Source: Xylaria sp. FL1777 (Eukaryota > Ascomycota > Sordariomycetes > Xylariales > Xylariaceae). Taken from it: a stretch of 64,000 bases of DNA. Every line of letters begins with the position of its first letter. Position 1 is the first letter of the stretch. The position numbers were made by a program, and so were the translations under genes. Location of the stretch: the NCBI GenBank assembly GCA_022578965.1, contig MU400610.1, forward strand, positions 62,001-126,000, in the 5' to 3' direction. The notes beneath the pieces were generated by a model. The model was not told where the DNA came from and ran no database searches. It saw only the letters and a program-made list of their open reading frames with translations. Below, piece by piece: positions 23,847-37,900 of the stretch.

Positions 23847-24212
23847 ATGCTTACTGCTAAAAATGAACCAAAACAGCTTATTAAAAACAACAATAAACCT
23901 AATTATAATAACTATAATAATGTTAAAACTTTAAACTTAAAAAGATCTAAATATAAATATGCTAAAAAATATAACACTAATTATAGTTATTATAATAATG
24001 TTAAGACTTTAGATGTAAAAAAGCTTAAGTATAAAGCTTTTGCTTTTAATTATAAATTAATTAACGCTAAAAAACATAACACTAATTATAGTTATTACTA
24101 TAATATTAAAACTTTAGATTTAAACAAAGCTTTTGCTTTTAACTATAAGTTAGTTAATACTAAAAAAGCTAAAGCTAGCAATAGCACTATTATTTGTAAA
24201 AAAAGCAACTAA
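23847..24212 (+). pseudogene. Lys/Asn/Tyr-rich repeat-containing open frame, 121 codons
   Basis: An uninterrupted ATG-to-TAA frame built of about three internal repeats of roughly 30 residues sharing NYSYYNNVKTLD and KAFAFNYKL. It lies in the least-mutated part of the isochore and still has Glu, Asp and Cys, yet its Asn/Lys bias suggests many former Asp/Glu codons. It may be the 5' part of the decayed frame that follows in another phase. I do not recognise a family, and expression is unlikely. Confidence 0.35.
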
Positions 24213-24430
24213 ACTTAAAATAACTATAGCTACCTTTAAATAGCACTAAAAGTAACCCCCTTGAACTTTGTTTATATAACTTAAATACCTAAAATTCTTT
24301 TTAAGACTATAATATAAAGCATAGTTTAAAAAGAAATATCAAAAAAATGCCAAAACTACTTTAAAAAGCTTAGCTAGTTATTTTATGCTAATAAAAAAGC
24401 ATTTAAATAATATGTTAGCAAAAGAACTAA

Positions 24431-25330
24431 AAATATGCTTAATTTCTTTAAGAAATCCAAAAATAAAGATATATTCACTAGATGTTATAATTAAACAGAG
24501 CTTTTACTACAGTTTAACCTTAGCCTTTTTAGCTTTTCTTTAAATGTAGCATATAACTACGCAAAATTCTTTATTAATAATAACTATGCAATATTAGCAA
24601 ACTATATAGCTAATAATTTATTTATAACGTTTACTAATATAAACTTTATAAAACAAAGCATAGTTTTAGTTGTTTTACTGCTATTAGGACAATAGTTATA
24701 TATTTACTATAATAAAGAGAACTTTAAAACTAAAAAACCTAAGCTTAAATACTTGTTTAATGCCTTTATAAATTATAGTATAATTTACTTAATTTTTAAC
24801 ATAAAGTTAAACCGCAAACAATAGCTTTAACAGTTTAAAAAAATTATTAATAATAGCAATAAGCGTTTTAAAGAACTACTTAACATACTATAAACTAGCA
24901 TGCATTTAAGCTTTATTAAAAAACTATTATTAAAACAGAACTTATATTTACCGGGAAAATCTTTGTTTAAGCAGCTTATAGTTCATTATAACTCTTTTTA
25001 CTGCTTAAAATATTGCTAGTTTAATTAATACCTTTATATCTATATATATAGCACTTTAATTTAAATTGCTGCAAAATATAATATTAGCTAACGTAAGTTT
25101 AATAACTATTTTACTATTTCATTAATTAATTAGTTTAAAAAAAAAGTTTTTTACTTATTTTATACTTAAAGCGTTCTTTTTGCTTAAAAGATATTTTAAA
25201 ACAATAATACTACTTTATAGTAAGCATAATTATAATTTAAAATGCTACAAAAATGCAACTAAAATGCAATAAACTTAAATATTAACAAAAAAAACTTAAT
25301 GCTTAAGCAGTTTTTATTTAAAATTATTTA
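24431..25330 (+). pseudogene. Decayed reading frame of unknown family
   Basis: One continuous plus-strand frame starting ATG CTT AAT TTC TTT reads for about 300 codons, interrupted only by TAA/TAG codons of the kind made from CAA/CAG by C-to-T change. It keeps recognisable protein texture (for example SFSLNVAYNYAKFFINNN and LYLPGKSLFKQLIVHYNSF). Just upstream, the same strand shows a Cys/Lys-rich patch that might be a zinc finger. It ends shortly before an LTR fragment at 25337. The family is unknown; a transposase or a captured gene are both possible. Confidence 0.45.
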
Positions 25331-25336
25331 TAAACT

Positions 25337-25796
25337 TGTTATAAAATAGGCTAACTAAGCTAATTAAAGGCTAAATATAAAAAAAGCATACGTAAAAAAA
25401 GTTCTATTTATTAAAAAAATATATATTTAAACTATTATAAAGGTTTAATGCATAAACTTAATAAACTTAAGCGTTAAGTTTATTAAGCCTTAAATTTAAC
25501 AAACTTAAGCGTTAAGTTTATTAAGCTTTAAACTTAAAATAATATAGCATTAAATCTATTAAAAAAAGCAACGTTTATAAATTATTATTACTGTTTTTTT
25601 TGTTTATATAATTATATACTTTTTATATTTAGTTACTTATTTAGTTTTTAGCTTTTTAGCTATTAATTTTTTATAATTGCTAAGCATTAATATATTTATT
25701 ACTTTTAATCTTTTAAAATTTTTATTAATGCATAGTAATAAAAGTACTTTAAAAACTTCCTTAATAAACTACTATTAAAAATTTTATTATTACTTA
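25337..25796 (-). mobile_element. Gypsy-family LTR copy D1, left part (split by Copia 1)
   Basis: Inverted homologue of 45943-46457. It includes two inverted-repeat hairpins whose arms are AATAAACTTAA / TTAAGTTTATT around GCG. Its missing right part resumes at 33172-33232 after the inserted Copia element. Joined, the two parts make about 516 bases, matching the 515-base copy. The left end is TGTTATAA; the right end is TA, probably from CA. Confidence 0.8.
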
Positions 25797-26083
25797 TGTT
25801 AAATAAGCTTTATACGATCGTACGTCTAATATATATGTGCTAAAACAAAGTATAATAATCTTTATATTGTAAGCTGTTTATGTTTTATATATTTAAAAGA
25901 AAAAAAGGTTCGTACAAAGCAAAGGTTTTCTTTTATATATAAAAACTTTATTAGCGTATAAGCTAAGCTAACACTAAAATTACTTCAGTTTATACAATAG
26001 CTTTTGCATAAAGTGGTCTTTATATAAAACTTATTGTACATATTATATATAGAAGTTATAACTAATAACTAGTTATTTTAATA
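25797..26083 (-). repeat. Copia 1 LTR (3' LTR in element orientation)
   Basis: 287 bases beginning TGTTAAATAAGC and ending ...TTTTAATA on the plus strand. It pairs with 32885-33171. The A-rich run complementary to CTACTTTTTTTTTAG just inside it is the likely polypurine tract. Confidence 0.92.
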
Positions 26084-29000
26084 CTAGCTACTTTTTTTTT
26101 AGTTGCAATTTTTTTTATATAATGCTATTTAAAAGAAATAAAAAAAAATAGTTCTGTAGAAAATTAAACATTTAGTACTTTAGTCCTTGTAAAAAAAAGG
26201 TTGCTTATATGTTTGCTTTTTTTAAACTTTATAGTTATATAAAGCCTGGGTTTAAAAGTAATTGCTTTTTAAGTAAAGCATTTAAACTTTTGTGTAGTTT
26301 AGTTATTGCTAACATAATTAAGGTTTTTTGTTTTTATTGTTGTATAGCTAACTAACGTTAGCTAATAGTATAAAATAAAGTATTAGCAGTAAGCAATTTA
26401 TACTAAGGTTAATTAAAGGTTTTTTTTTTGTATAGCAGCAAGTTTAATAATATACTAAAGTATAAAAGCTAAGCTTTATTTATAAAAAAAGCCTAAATTC
26501 TGCAGTACTTTTTGTTGCTTTTATATTTTTAAACTTTTTACTTTATATAGTTGCTTATTTTATTATTAGCTGTTTTATACGCATATATATATACTTATAA
26601 CAGCTTTATATTTAGTTATTTTTATATATATACTTATATATATACATATATATACTTGTATAATAGCTGCTTTATTATAATACAACATTAATAGTTGCTA
26701 GCTTTGCGTTATAAGCTAAAACAGTAGTTATAATATTATATAATTATTAACTAGTAATTTTAATAATTAACTGTTTTTTTAGTTACTATATATAAATATA
26801 TATATTTATTTTTTTTTTGTACGGCTTATTGTTTAAGTAGTTTGCTAATAATTATCTGTTATATAAAAAGTAACAAGTTTTAAGTTATATTAATGCTTTC
26901 GGTTAATATTAAGGTTTAAATTTTGTATAGTGCTTTAATTGCTTTTATTATAGCTTAAATAATTTGTTATAAAAGCTACTTTTATGCAGTATTTATTTAG
27001 TTGCGCAGTATTATAGTTGTTTTATATAACTAAAATGCTTATATAAACTACAAAAGCTTTTTATTTTAAGGTTACTAATAAGTAGTAAAATTTTAAAGTA
27101 ATACGTATACTATGTACGTTTAGCAATTATATAATGCTTATTGCAATTATTATGCTTAAATAAATAAGAAAAAGTTAAGTATTATATAATAGTTTAATAA
27201 AAAAAGTAAAAAAAAATGTTAAGCATTTATATATAGCTTAAAAAATAGTTGTATAAAAAAAAATGTAAAATTTGCAATATTTTATAGTTTTTAATGTTTT
27301 TTTTAAAATTAAATATATTTGCTTGTTGCTTTTTTATTTATTATATAATTATTGTAACAATTTTTGTATAAAAGTATTTTTTTAACTTTTTTTTTTAATT
27401 TGTTTATATAAAGGTTGTTTTTATTTTTTTTTTATAAATGCTTTTATTTGTATAGTTAGCTAATTCGTAAATACTAGAGTTTTTAGCGCTTAGTTTAGTG
27501 TTTTCTTTATAAACATATTAACTAGATTATTTTTATTATTAATTTATTATACTTTAGAGATTTTTTTTCTTTCGTACGACTTTTTAAGTAACATAATATT
27601 AATTATAAGGCGTTTTTTTTAAGTAATTTTTAGCTTTACTAAATAGTTATATAATAATTTTAAGTTTAAACATAGTACAGCAAAAATTAAAAGTATTTTT
27701 AGCATAGCTATAATTTTTTAAAGCGTTATATAAAAAGCTATAATGCTATTAAAGCTATTTATTATGCTATATAATTTATTAGCTAATATATTTTGCATTA
27801 TTTGCTTATATTTGCTAAAGTTTTAATATATAATGTTTTTTTTTGATTTTAAAGGCTAGGTTTTTTTTTATATAGTGCTTTATTGCAAATATAATAATAA
27901 ATTTAAGTTATAAAGTTATATTAGTATTATTTGTAAATAAACCGTTTATAAAAATAAATAGTTTTATATAGCTTAAATTTAAAAGTACAAACATTAATCT
28001 ATAGTTATAATTATTTATTTGCTATTTAACTTTATAGTTTAAATTTTTAACATTTGTTAGTACTAAGTTAATTATTTAAGTAATAGCTACAAGGTTATAT
28101 ATAGCTTTTAGTTAACAAATGCTGCTTATGTAAGCGCTACATATGCATTAAAAAACATATTATTATATAGCATTTTTTATATAAAAGTTAATTAAAGCTA
28201 GTTAGTTTATTTAGCTTTTTTATATAAACGTTATATTTTTTTTATATAAAAAGATAACTTAACTACTATTAAATTTAATAAAGTAATTTTGTTGTAAAGT
28301 TTTTTTTAGTTTTACATAAAACTTTGCTTTATATAACTTATGTTTTTTTTTTGCTAAAAATTTAAATATAACAAAACTAAACATATTATTTATTTATAAA
28401 CTTATAATGCTAAATTTATACGAAGGTTTTAATATAAACAATAAACATAAGTTATATATAAAAACTACTATACTAAGTTTTTTATAATAATATTAGTAAT
28501 AAATCTTAAACTAATATAGCTTTAATTTAACTAAGCTATATAATAGTTATATAATTTATATAATAGTTTTTTTAAAATATTTTAAAACAAGTTTAAAAAG
28601 TAGTTATGCAAAAATTTTTTATGCAAGCTTGTTTTTTAATTATATATATGCTTATATAATATTTTAAAGTTTGCTTAAAGCATTAAAGTTCCAAATTAGC
28701 AAAAGGCTTAAAGCTAGCAATAACTATTAGTTTATTTGCTAAATTATTAGCAATTAAATTAATACGGTTTTTTTTTTGTATTATTATAGCTTTATATAAC
28801 TAATTTAGACTTTTTGTATAGCTTAGTTGTTTTTTTTTTGATTTTTTATATAAAGCAAAACTTAAAAATTTAGGTATTATTATATTTGTTTAAATTATAT
28901 TTTACGAACTAAAAAATACTTTATATAACAAAGTTATTAATTTTTATAGCGTTTAATTCTTTAAACAAAGCGCTAAAAGTACTAATAATGCTGTTTTTAT

Positions 29001-32000
29001 ATAACTTTATTGCTAAAACGTAATTTTGTTTTTTTTTTAAAATTAAAAACAAGTTGCTAATGTTTTATATAAACGCTATAAAAAAGTTTTTAGCTTTTTT
29101 AAGTTTTTTGCGTTTTTTTTGTACAGCTAGTTTTATAGCTAGTTTTGCAGCAGTTATATTTTTTTTTTTACTATTTGCTAAAATATGTTTAATTATATAA
29201 TAATATAGCTTAACTTATGTTTATTTAAAGCAAATTAAACTATTTATAAAATTAATAATTATATTAAGTTCTTTAATTAATTATATTTTATATAGTTTTT
29301 TTTAGCTTTGCTTTTTATATTATATAAAGACTTTACTGCATAAAAATAAAAATAATACTTTATATAAAGCTAGCTTATTACGTTTATAAATTGCGTAGCT
29401 AATTTTAATTTTTGCTTGTTTTTTACGAAGCATTTTTATAGCTTTTTTAACTGCTTTAGCTTTTTATATAATATTTAGCAAAAAAAAAAAGTCTTAATTA
29501 ACCTTTAAATATGCTTTAAATATAAAAAGCGTTAAAACTAAGCTATTAAGCTTCGCAGTATTATTTAAAGCTTTAACTACTATTTGCAAAATTAACTTAT
29601 TTTTTATATAATAACTTAGTTTAGCTTTTAGTATATTATACATACAATAAAAAAGTTTATATGTTTTTGTTATTTTATTAATAGTTTAATAAGCTTTAAT
29701 AAGCATTTTTTAGTACTTTATACTTATAATTTTAACTTAGTTTTAAAATTTTTTAAACAAAAAGTTTATGCTAAAGTTATATATAATATAGTCCAGAAGT
29801 TTTTAATATATATTAATTTAGCACTTGCATAAAGTTTTCTAAGTATTTTATGCAAATATAAATTTTAAAAATATAGCTGCTTAAAATAATATAGCTATAT
29901 TAATTATATATAAAACTTGCTTGTTATTTATTTATATAGCATTAATTATAACTTTATAATTAAAGTTGCAGTTATTTTTAATTATAAACTTAAAACAATA
30001 AAGTGCTTAATTATATAACTAGCAATAATAGTAAAACTTTTAGATTTTTTTTAAAGCAAAGCAATTAATATAATAGCTTGCATAATTAAGCATATTATAT
30101 AGTTTTTCTATATAAAAATATTTAAAGCATTTATAAAGCTTTTAAAGTTTTGTTTTTATAAAATATAAACTTGCTTTATATAAACTAGTATTAAAAAACA
30201 AATGTTTTTATTTTTGTATAACAAAAATAGTTTTTTTGTTTTATTATATAATAACGTTTTTTATGTTATTAAAGTATGCTTTTAAATAGTTAGCGTTTTT
30301 TAATAAAAATAAAAAAAAAGTAAAAATATTTAAAATATAGTATATAGTTATACTAAAAGCGTTTTTTATTTATATAGTGCTTATAGCACTTATAGTATTA
30401 TTTCTACTAAAATAAATATAAGTATTACTTAAAGTTTAACTAACTTTTATATAAAAATATATTTAAAAATATACTTTTAATTAAGCTTTTTTTACTATTA
30501 AATAATTAAAAGCGCTAATATTTTAAAGTTTACTTTAGTAATTCGTATAATAATAATTATTTAATATAAACTAATTATATAATACTGTTGTTTTATAGTT
30601 TTAAATGTTTTTTTTTATTATATAATAAAAAAATGCGCTATTTACTAAATATTAAGTAGTTTAATTATTAAATTCTTTATTAATATTTTTAGTACTATTA
30701 TTTAACTTTAAATATTTTTTATATTTTGCTATATATAAAAAGAATTTTTTTAGAGTAAGTTTTTAGCTATAAATTATTTTATATAAATTAAAAAATACGT
30801 TTTTTGCGTAAGCTTTTTTTTAAAAAGTATAACATATTAACTAGCAGCTTTTTTTTTAGTAAACAAAGCATTTCTTGTTTATATAAAAGTTTTAGTTCTT
30901 TTAGTTATAGCTTTAAAAATAGCTTAGCTATTTAGTTAATTAACTTAATAACCTTAATATAAATCTAAATTATTAGTTTTTCGTATAGCTATAGTTATAT
31001 TTTTAATTTATAAAATATAACTTATTATTTTTTTGTATGAAAGTTTTTGTTATACTGTTTAATACTATACATAAATATGCTTATAAGTTAATAAAAAATT
31101 CTTTATACATAAGTTTTTAAAAAATTAACGCTATAACTAACTTTAATATACTTTAATATGCTTGTATAACATTTATACTTAGTTAAATTTTGCTTTAGTA
31201 ACTAATGCTAAACGTTTGCTATATTTTTTTAAGCTTATTAAGCATTAATTTAAGTATTTTATGCAAAGCTAAGTTTAGGTTTTTTTTTTTTATTTATACA
31301 AAAAAAACTATTGTTTAGTTAACTTAATACTAGCTATAGTTTATATTAATATTAAAGTAAATATTTATTATATAGTATATTTTACTTTAAGTTTTATTTA
31401 AACTAATATAGTTAATAAAAAAGTTTTTTGCATAACTTTTTAAAATATATAAAAATATAGCATAATATTAGTTTTCTGTAATTTTAATACATTAGTAAGC
31501 AGTAATAAATAAACAAGCTTTATTATATAATAAATCGTATAGCTTGCTTATATAGTTTTAGCTTAAGTTTTAGCTTTTTTAAAAAACAATATATTTATTA
31601 AAAAATATAAATTTATTTTATATAAACTTTATTAAAAGTAAATTAAAAAATATACTTTTAATAGCTAAATTTAATATTATATAAATATATGTTTTTTGCT
31701 TTAATATTTGCAGTAAATAATGCTAAACGAAATATTTATATACTAGTTAAAAAATTAGTTTATAGCTTGCTTTTATTATATAAAAATTAAACAGCTTAAA
31801 AAAATTCTAGTATTTAATACTTAGCTAAATTAATTATAATTAGTGTTTATATTATTATGTTTAAAATTATACGTTAAAACTTAAGTTTTTAAAAAGTAGT
31901 CCAGTATATAAATAGTTTAAAAAGTTTTAATTATTATATAAAAAAATATTTAGCTATTAGCTTAGTATTAAAAATGTTGCTAATAGTTAAATAATTATTA

Positions 32001-32884
32001 TATAATAAATATTTAGTAATTTTTTTAATTTTTTAATTATAAAGTTTTTATAAGCTATTTTTATAAGCTTTTAAATTATAATTATTTTTAACGTTAAATA
32101 AATTTTTTTTAACTTAAAGTTTTTAAGTAAAGCACTTTATACGCCTTAATAAATTTTTTAGAAATAATTTTCCGTTTATTTTTTAAAAGTTTTAGCAAAC
32201 TTTTTTTAAAAGTAGTCCAATAGTTTATAAAAATATAAATAGTTAGTATAATAAAATACTAGCTTAATATTTAGCTTAATTTTAGTTATATAGCTAAAAT
32301 TAATTTTTTAGCTTTATATTTTAAAATTAATTTAAGTGTTTATTTATTGTACGCTTATTAAAACGTTTTTAGCTAAGTTTTTATACGTAAAAATAACTAG
32401 CTTTAACTTTAAAAGCGTTATAAATAGTTGTTTGTTTTTTTAAAACATAATAAATTTAGCTAAATTATATAGTATATTTAATTCTATATTTAAGTTATAT
32501 AAGTTGCCGTTTTACTTTTATACAGCAGTATAATTAATATATTACTTAGTATTTATATAGCAATATAATTAAAAAAATAGCAAAGTTGCCTGCTATTTTT
32601 TTTATTTTATTTTTAGTACTAATAAACAGGTTAAAAGTCTAGTTTTTATACATAAATAAATTAGATCTTTTTTTTTTCTTTTTTATACGTGCTTACTTTA
32701 GCTAATTAAAGAAAATAAACTAAACAATATATTTATATGTTAAAAAAAAAACAGGCGCAATATAAAAAACAAATCTTTTTTTAACAAGTTAAAATAAAAA
32801 TATATTATATAACTTTGTTATTACTTTAGCTAATTTATAGTTCGTTGCAAATAAATTAAAAATGCAAATATAACTACTAATTAA

Positions 32885-33171
32885 TATTAAATAAGCTTTA
32901 TATAATTATACGTTTAATATATATATATTAAAACAAAGTATAATAATCTTTATATTATAAGCTGTTTATATTTTATATGTTTAAAAAAAAAAAAGGTTCG
33001 TATAAAGCAAAGGTTTTCCTTTATATATAAAAACTTTGCTAGCATATAAACTAAGCTAACACCAAGATTACTTTAGTTTATATAATAGCCCTCGCACAAA
33101 GTAATCTTTGTGCAAAACCTATTATACGTACTATATATAAAAGTTACAACTAATAACTAGTTATTTTAATA
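32885..33171 (-). repeat. Copia 1 LTR (5' LTR in element orientation)
   Basis: 287 bases matching 25797-26083. The terminal TG has become TA on the plus strand (TATTAAATAAGC). Confidence 0.92.
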
Positions 33172-33232
33172 ACTTATAAATTAAAACTTTAAAAGCAAAC
33201 CTGTTATATTAATATATAATAAATCTGTTATA
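33172..33232 (-). mobile_element. Gypsy-family LTR copy D1, right part
   Basis: Continuation of 25337-25796 after the Copia insertion, including the duplicated ACTTA. Its last bases (AAATCTGTTATA) align with the reverse complement of the TGTAATAAACC start of the copy at 45943 through transitions only. Confidence 0.7.
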
Positions 33233-34977
33233 TTTTAATAGCTCTTTAATTAATAAAACCTAACATATAAAAACAAATATTAATATAAAAAGTTAAATAA
33301 TAAACAATTTATAAAATAAACTTTTAAAAGTATACTAAAAAAATATTTAAAAAACAAAAATGCTAAATAGCATTATATAAATAAACTTTACTTAATAATT
33401 AATAAACTAAATTTAAGTTATACTACTAAAAACAAAAAGTCAAAAATTAAGTTTAAGGATTTTAAAGATCTTTAAAACTAATAATGTATTAAAACAATAA
33501 ACCTTAATACTTTTATTAGTTATCTTTATTAAAAAAAAAGCAATAATAAAAAAAAAAAAGTTAAACAGTAATAATAAAAAAAAGCTAACATTAATGCTAG
33601 CGTTATAAAGCAAACTAGTTGCTTTAACTTAAAAAGTAGCTTAAATACTAGCTATAATAATTAAAGCAGCAATAATAATAGCTATTATAATAATAAATTA
33701 AAGCTTTAAATAAATAATTATATTATAACTAATATTAATATTACTACTAGTAAACTTAATAATTACTTTTATTACTATTATATTTAAAGTAATAACTTAA
33801 AATAAAAAACCTAACTTTTTACTATTACTACTGCTTTTATTATTAAGATTATTTATAATATTAAAAATGCTAAACATTAAAAGTTTTAAACTTATTGCTT
33901 TAAAGCTTTATAATAAATTTATAAATATAAAAGCCTTTTTAATTTATATTAAACTTTATTTAAAATAACATTTTATTACTATTATAAAAAAAGATTAAAA
34001 AGTAATAACTATTTTATAATTTTTGTTAAAAAAAGTACTAAAATAGTTTTAACTTATTTTAAAAAATTTATTAAAAGCTAATAAGTTAACTAACTTTAAG
34101 CTAAAAACAAAAAAAATTTTTAAAAACTATATTAAGTTTAAAAATTAAATAAAAGCACTATTTAAAAACATTTAAAAAGTAAAACATATAAAAAAAGTAT
34201 TTTATTGCTTAAAACAAATAAAAGTAGCAGCAAATTACGCTATAAAATTTAAATAATTAGCAGCAATTTTAAAATTGCTTAAGCTTATATTATTTTATTT
34301 ATTTTATAGTAAACTTAAAACTTAAATTTAAAACAAACTATATAAAATAAATAAACTAGCAAAAATTAATACGTATATTAATATAGCTATTATAATTAAT
34401 TAATAATTATTTAATTAATATTTTAAAACTAAAAGAACTAAAAAAAACAAAAAAAAAATACTTAAAAAAATATTAAACAAAAATTTAAATAAATTAATAA
34501 AGTTTAAAAATAACAACTTTAAAATATGTTTAAAGTTAAATGTTATAACTATAAAAAAAAAGAACACTTTTAAAAATAATGTTAATTTAAAAAAAAAAAC
34601 AAAAAAAAAAGCTATAAAAAAGAAAAAATTTTTTAACTTAAAAAAAAAATATAAGTTATAAAAGTTTAAAATAACAAAAAACAACAAAGCAATTTAAAAA
34701 ATATGTTTTTAAAGCAAAAATATAAAGTTATTATTTTAAATTAAAACAAAAGTGTTATATTAAACAAATTTAAATGTTTTATTTATATAAGTTAAAATAA
34801 ATAAGCATACAAATATTATTTAAAAGCTTTATAATTATTAAAATAAATTATAAAAAAATATATTTGCTATATAAACAATTAAAATTATTTAATATATAAC
34901 TTAAAAAAATAGTTTAATTAAAAATAGCAAATAATAAAAAATAATAAATTAATATAATTAGTAAATTTATAAAACTA
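33233..34977 (+). pseudogene. Ty3/Gypsy gag and zinc-knuckle remnant
   Basis: Plus-strand frames near 34190-34450 retain the texture of a retrotransposon Gag (AANYAIKFKQLAAI-like and INTYINIAI segments, reading stops as former Gln). At 34541-34582 a CCHC knuckle is recognisable as CYNYKKKEHF*K*C: spacing C-x2-C-x4-H-x4-C is exact, with the second Cys changed to Tyr. The remnant is cut at 34978 by LINE A and continues as pol fragments at 40156-40500, 42710-43509 and 44127-45942. The antisense open frame 34415-34687 is an artefact. Confidence 0.7.
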
Positions 34978-34991
34978 TAAAAACTTTAAAC
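34978..34991. repeat. LINE A target-site duplication, left
   Basis: TAAAAACTTTAAAC here is repeated exactly at 40142-40155. Confidence 0.85.
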
Positions 34992-37900
34992 AATAAACCT
35001 TTTTTGAATTCTTTACACTTAACTATAACTTTATAAGTTTAAGCTTAATCATTAAATAATTAAGATTGCTAGAATTAGCGTAGCAACTTTTATTTATTAA
35101 GTAAGTTGCACTTTATTTGCGGAGTGCAAATATAACAAAAAACGGAAAAATAGTGTTAAATAACTTATTTATTAAAAACGTAACTAATGTGCTATTAAGA
35201 CTTACTAGCAATATAACTATAATGCAGTAGCATTTTAATAGAAAACATAAAGCTAACAAATTTCCTAGTATATAAAAAATAGTTAATAGAATTGTAGAAC
35301 TAGTATTATAGCTACTAATAGAAGAAAAAATAGCAAAAAAAATCTCTTTTTAAAAAAACGTAAAGAAAGCGCAAATAGTGCACATGTTAAAAAAGGCCTA
35401 AAAAAGCTAGCAAAACATAAAGCTTAACAATAAAAACAACCTTAATATATTTATAACTTGCTATAACTTAAATACTGCTATAAAAGCTAACTAAAAAAGT
35501 ATTAAAAATATTATTTAAAAGCTTTTTTAACAAACTTTATTAAACGTAAATATGCTAAAATTTTAAGCATAAGTTACGGCTTTATAGCTAGCCCGTAATA
35601 ATAAAGCAGTGCTATTTAAGCAAAACAAAAAAGTGCTAATTAAAGTTAAAAAATAAGCTAATAACCTTAAGAACAAAACACTAGCTAATATTATTAAAGC
35701 AGTAAATATAGCATTTATAAGCAGCAATATAATTGCTGCTAAAAAGCTATATAGCAAAAATATAATAATTACTTTTAAAAAAGTAGTGCTTTAAAAAGCT
35801 AAAAAAAGGAAGTAAATTATAAAGGCCTTTAAGAAAAAGTTAAAAGTACAACAAAAAAAAGCAGCACTAATAATAAAAAGTATTTTAGTAAAACAAATTA
35901 AAGCAATATACTTAAACGAAAATTTATTGCAGTTATTATGTAGTAAATATTTTAAAGTTACAAAATGCAAAAAAATGCTGTTTAAAAACGCAAAAGCTAG
36001 ATTTGCGTTAATATTATTATATATAAGCAGTGTTATAGTAGCTAAAACAATATGTAAAAACGGCTTTTTATGAAAAGCTTAGCTATTTAACTGCAAACTT
36101 TTTGCTATAAAGCTTAAAGTTATATAGTGCTTTAACTATTATAAATATAGTTATATAGCTAAATATTGTTATAAAGACTTAAAGTATAGCTATTGTTTAG
36201 CTTTAAAGTACTAAAGAAGTAAAAAAAGCTACTTAATAAAAACGCAAAAAGTAAAGCAAAAATGCATAAACTATAAAAAAGCGTACGTAGCATAAAATAA
36301 AGCTTGCTAAAAAAAGGTTAAACAAAGAAACAAGGCAAAAGTAGCATATATGTTGCAACTTAAAAGCTTTTAAAGTGCTAAAAAAGCAGCAATAACAAGC
36401 AAAAAAGTAAATAAAAGTAGTTTAAAAATGCTAATAGCATTAGCATTTATAAAGCTAAATAAAGAAAAGTTACTAGCAAAAAAACAGCAAACTAGCAATA
36501 TAAGCAAAAATTTATTTTTATTAACTTAATAATACATAATATTGCTTTTTAAAATATTATAAGATTTAAAAGCAACGTAGCATATATGTTGTAAAATAAT
36601 AGCTTTAATTATATAGCAGTTTAAAAGCTAGTAATTAATAAACATAGCAATATATATTGCTTTAGTAATAGCAGCTATTAAGTTGTTTAATTAAAAAGTA
36701 AAGCTATATTATATATAAATAAAAAGATTGCAATAAAAACGCTAATAAAAAACGCTAATAAAAACTAGGCAAAAGTTATAATAAGTAGTAATAATTTAGC
36801 AGTATTTTTATGGTTAATATATTTGCTAAATTAAAAAAAAACAATTTAGCGTAATTTAATTTAAGAAATATATAAAGCAAGCAAACTAAAAAAACGCTAT
36901 ATATTTATAAATAACTTTAACTTTTATTACTTATTATAAAACTTAAAAGGCAAAAAGAGCTAAAAAGCAAATAAACTGCTTAAGTTTATTGTATAATAAG
37001 ATTTTATACTAGCTACTCTTTAAAAAAAAGTAACTAAAACAAAGCATAAATAAAAAAGCTTAATAATAAACCTAGTATAAATATTTAGCAATTTAGCTAT
37101 TATTTATTAGAAGGACTTAAAGTAGCTAAGTTTTAATTATAAAGCGCTAAAAGTTATAATTAACCTAGGGGTAGTTTTGCAGAAATACTTAAAAAAAGCA
37201 AAAAAATAAAACTAGCTTAAATTAAACAAAAATAAAGCAACTATAAAAGCAAAAGCTATTATTATAAAAATATATATGTTGTATATATTTAGCAAGCTAA
37301 ATAATGCTTTTAACCTTTTAATTTAGCAACTAGTAAAAATAGCAAATAAAACAACGCTTAAAAAAACTATAAAAAAGAAATACTAAGTATTACTTTAGTA
37401 GTTCTTAAAAGTAGTTAAAACAAAGAAAAAAGCAAAACAGGCGTACTATAAGTTTTAAAGCAAAAGAACTAAAGTAATATAGCAGGCCTTTAAAAAAAAG
37501 GAAAAGGCCTTTAGTAATAAAGTAAAAAAGGCATAAAAACGCAGCTAAAAATAAGCACTTGCAAAAGCATTTAAAAATTTTAAGTTATTATAAAGCTTAG
37601 CTAAATAAGCAAAGTTTGCTTATAAGCCGGCCTTAAGGGTTATTGTAATTTTACTGCTAAAACAAACAAAAAATAAGCTGTTTTTTGCTAATACTTTTAA
37701 AAAAAAAACAGCTTTACTAGCAGAACGCTTTTTTTTTGTACTACTAGTAAACCTATTTAATATATTTAAAAAAGACCTAACTTATAATAGCTACTAAAAG
37801 TTTATAGTTAACGTTAATACAAGGAAAAAAGACATAATATTATTAATATAGAAATTAGCGCTATAAAAAGTGCTAAAAAATAACTTATTACTTAATGGCT

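Larger units (their letters stand above)
25797..33171 (-). mobile_element. Copia 1: full-length RIP-inactivated Ty1/Copia LTR retrotransposon
   Basis: 7375 bases with 287-bp direct LTRs and a perfect 5-bp target duplication ACTTA (25792-25796 and 33172-33176). It is the same family as 51061-58413 in opposite orientation. The polypurine tract and A-rich sense strand put the coding direction on the minus strand. The reverse-transcriptase catalytic pair sits at 28385-28390 (complement) and reads Asn-Asn instead of Asp-Asp. Every frame is broken by stops, so it cannot move by itself. Confidence 0.92.

Noticed and set aside
34415..34687. 90-residue Phe-rich minus-strand frame
   Set aside because: Antisense to the A-rich Gypsy gag remnant, including its CCHC knuckle.
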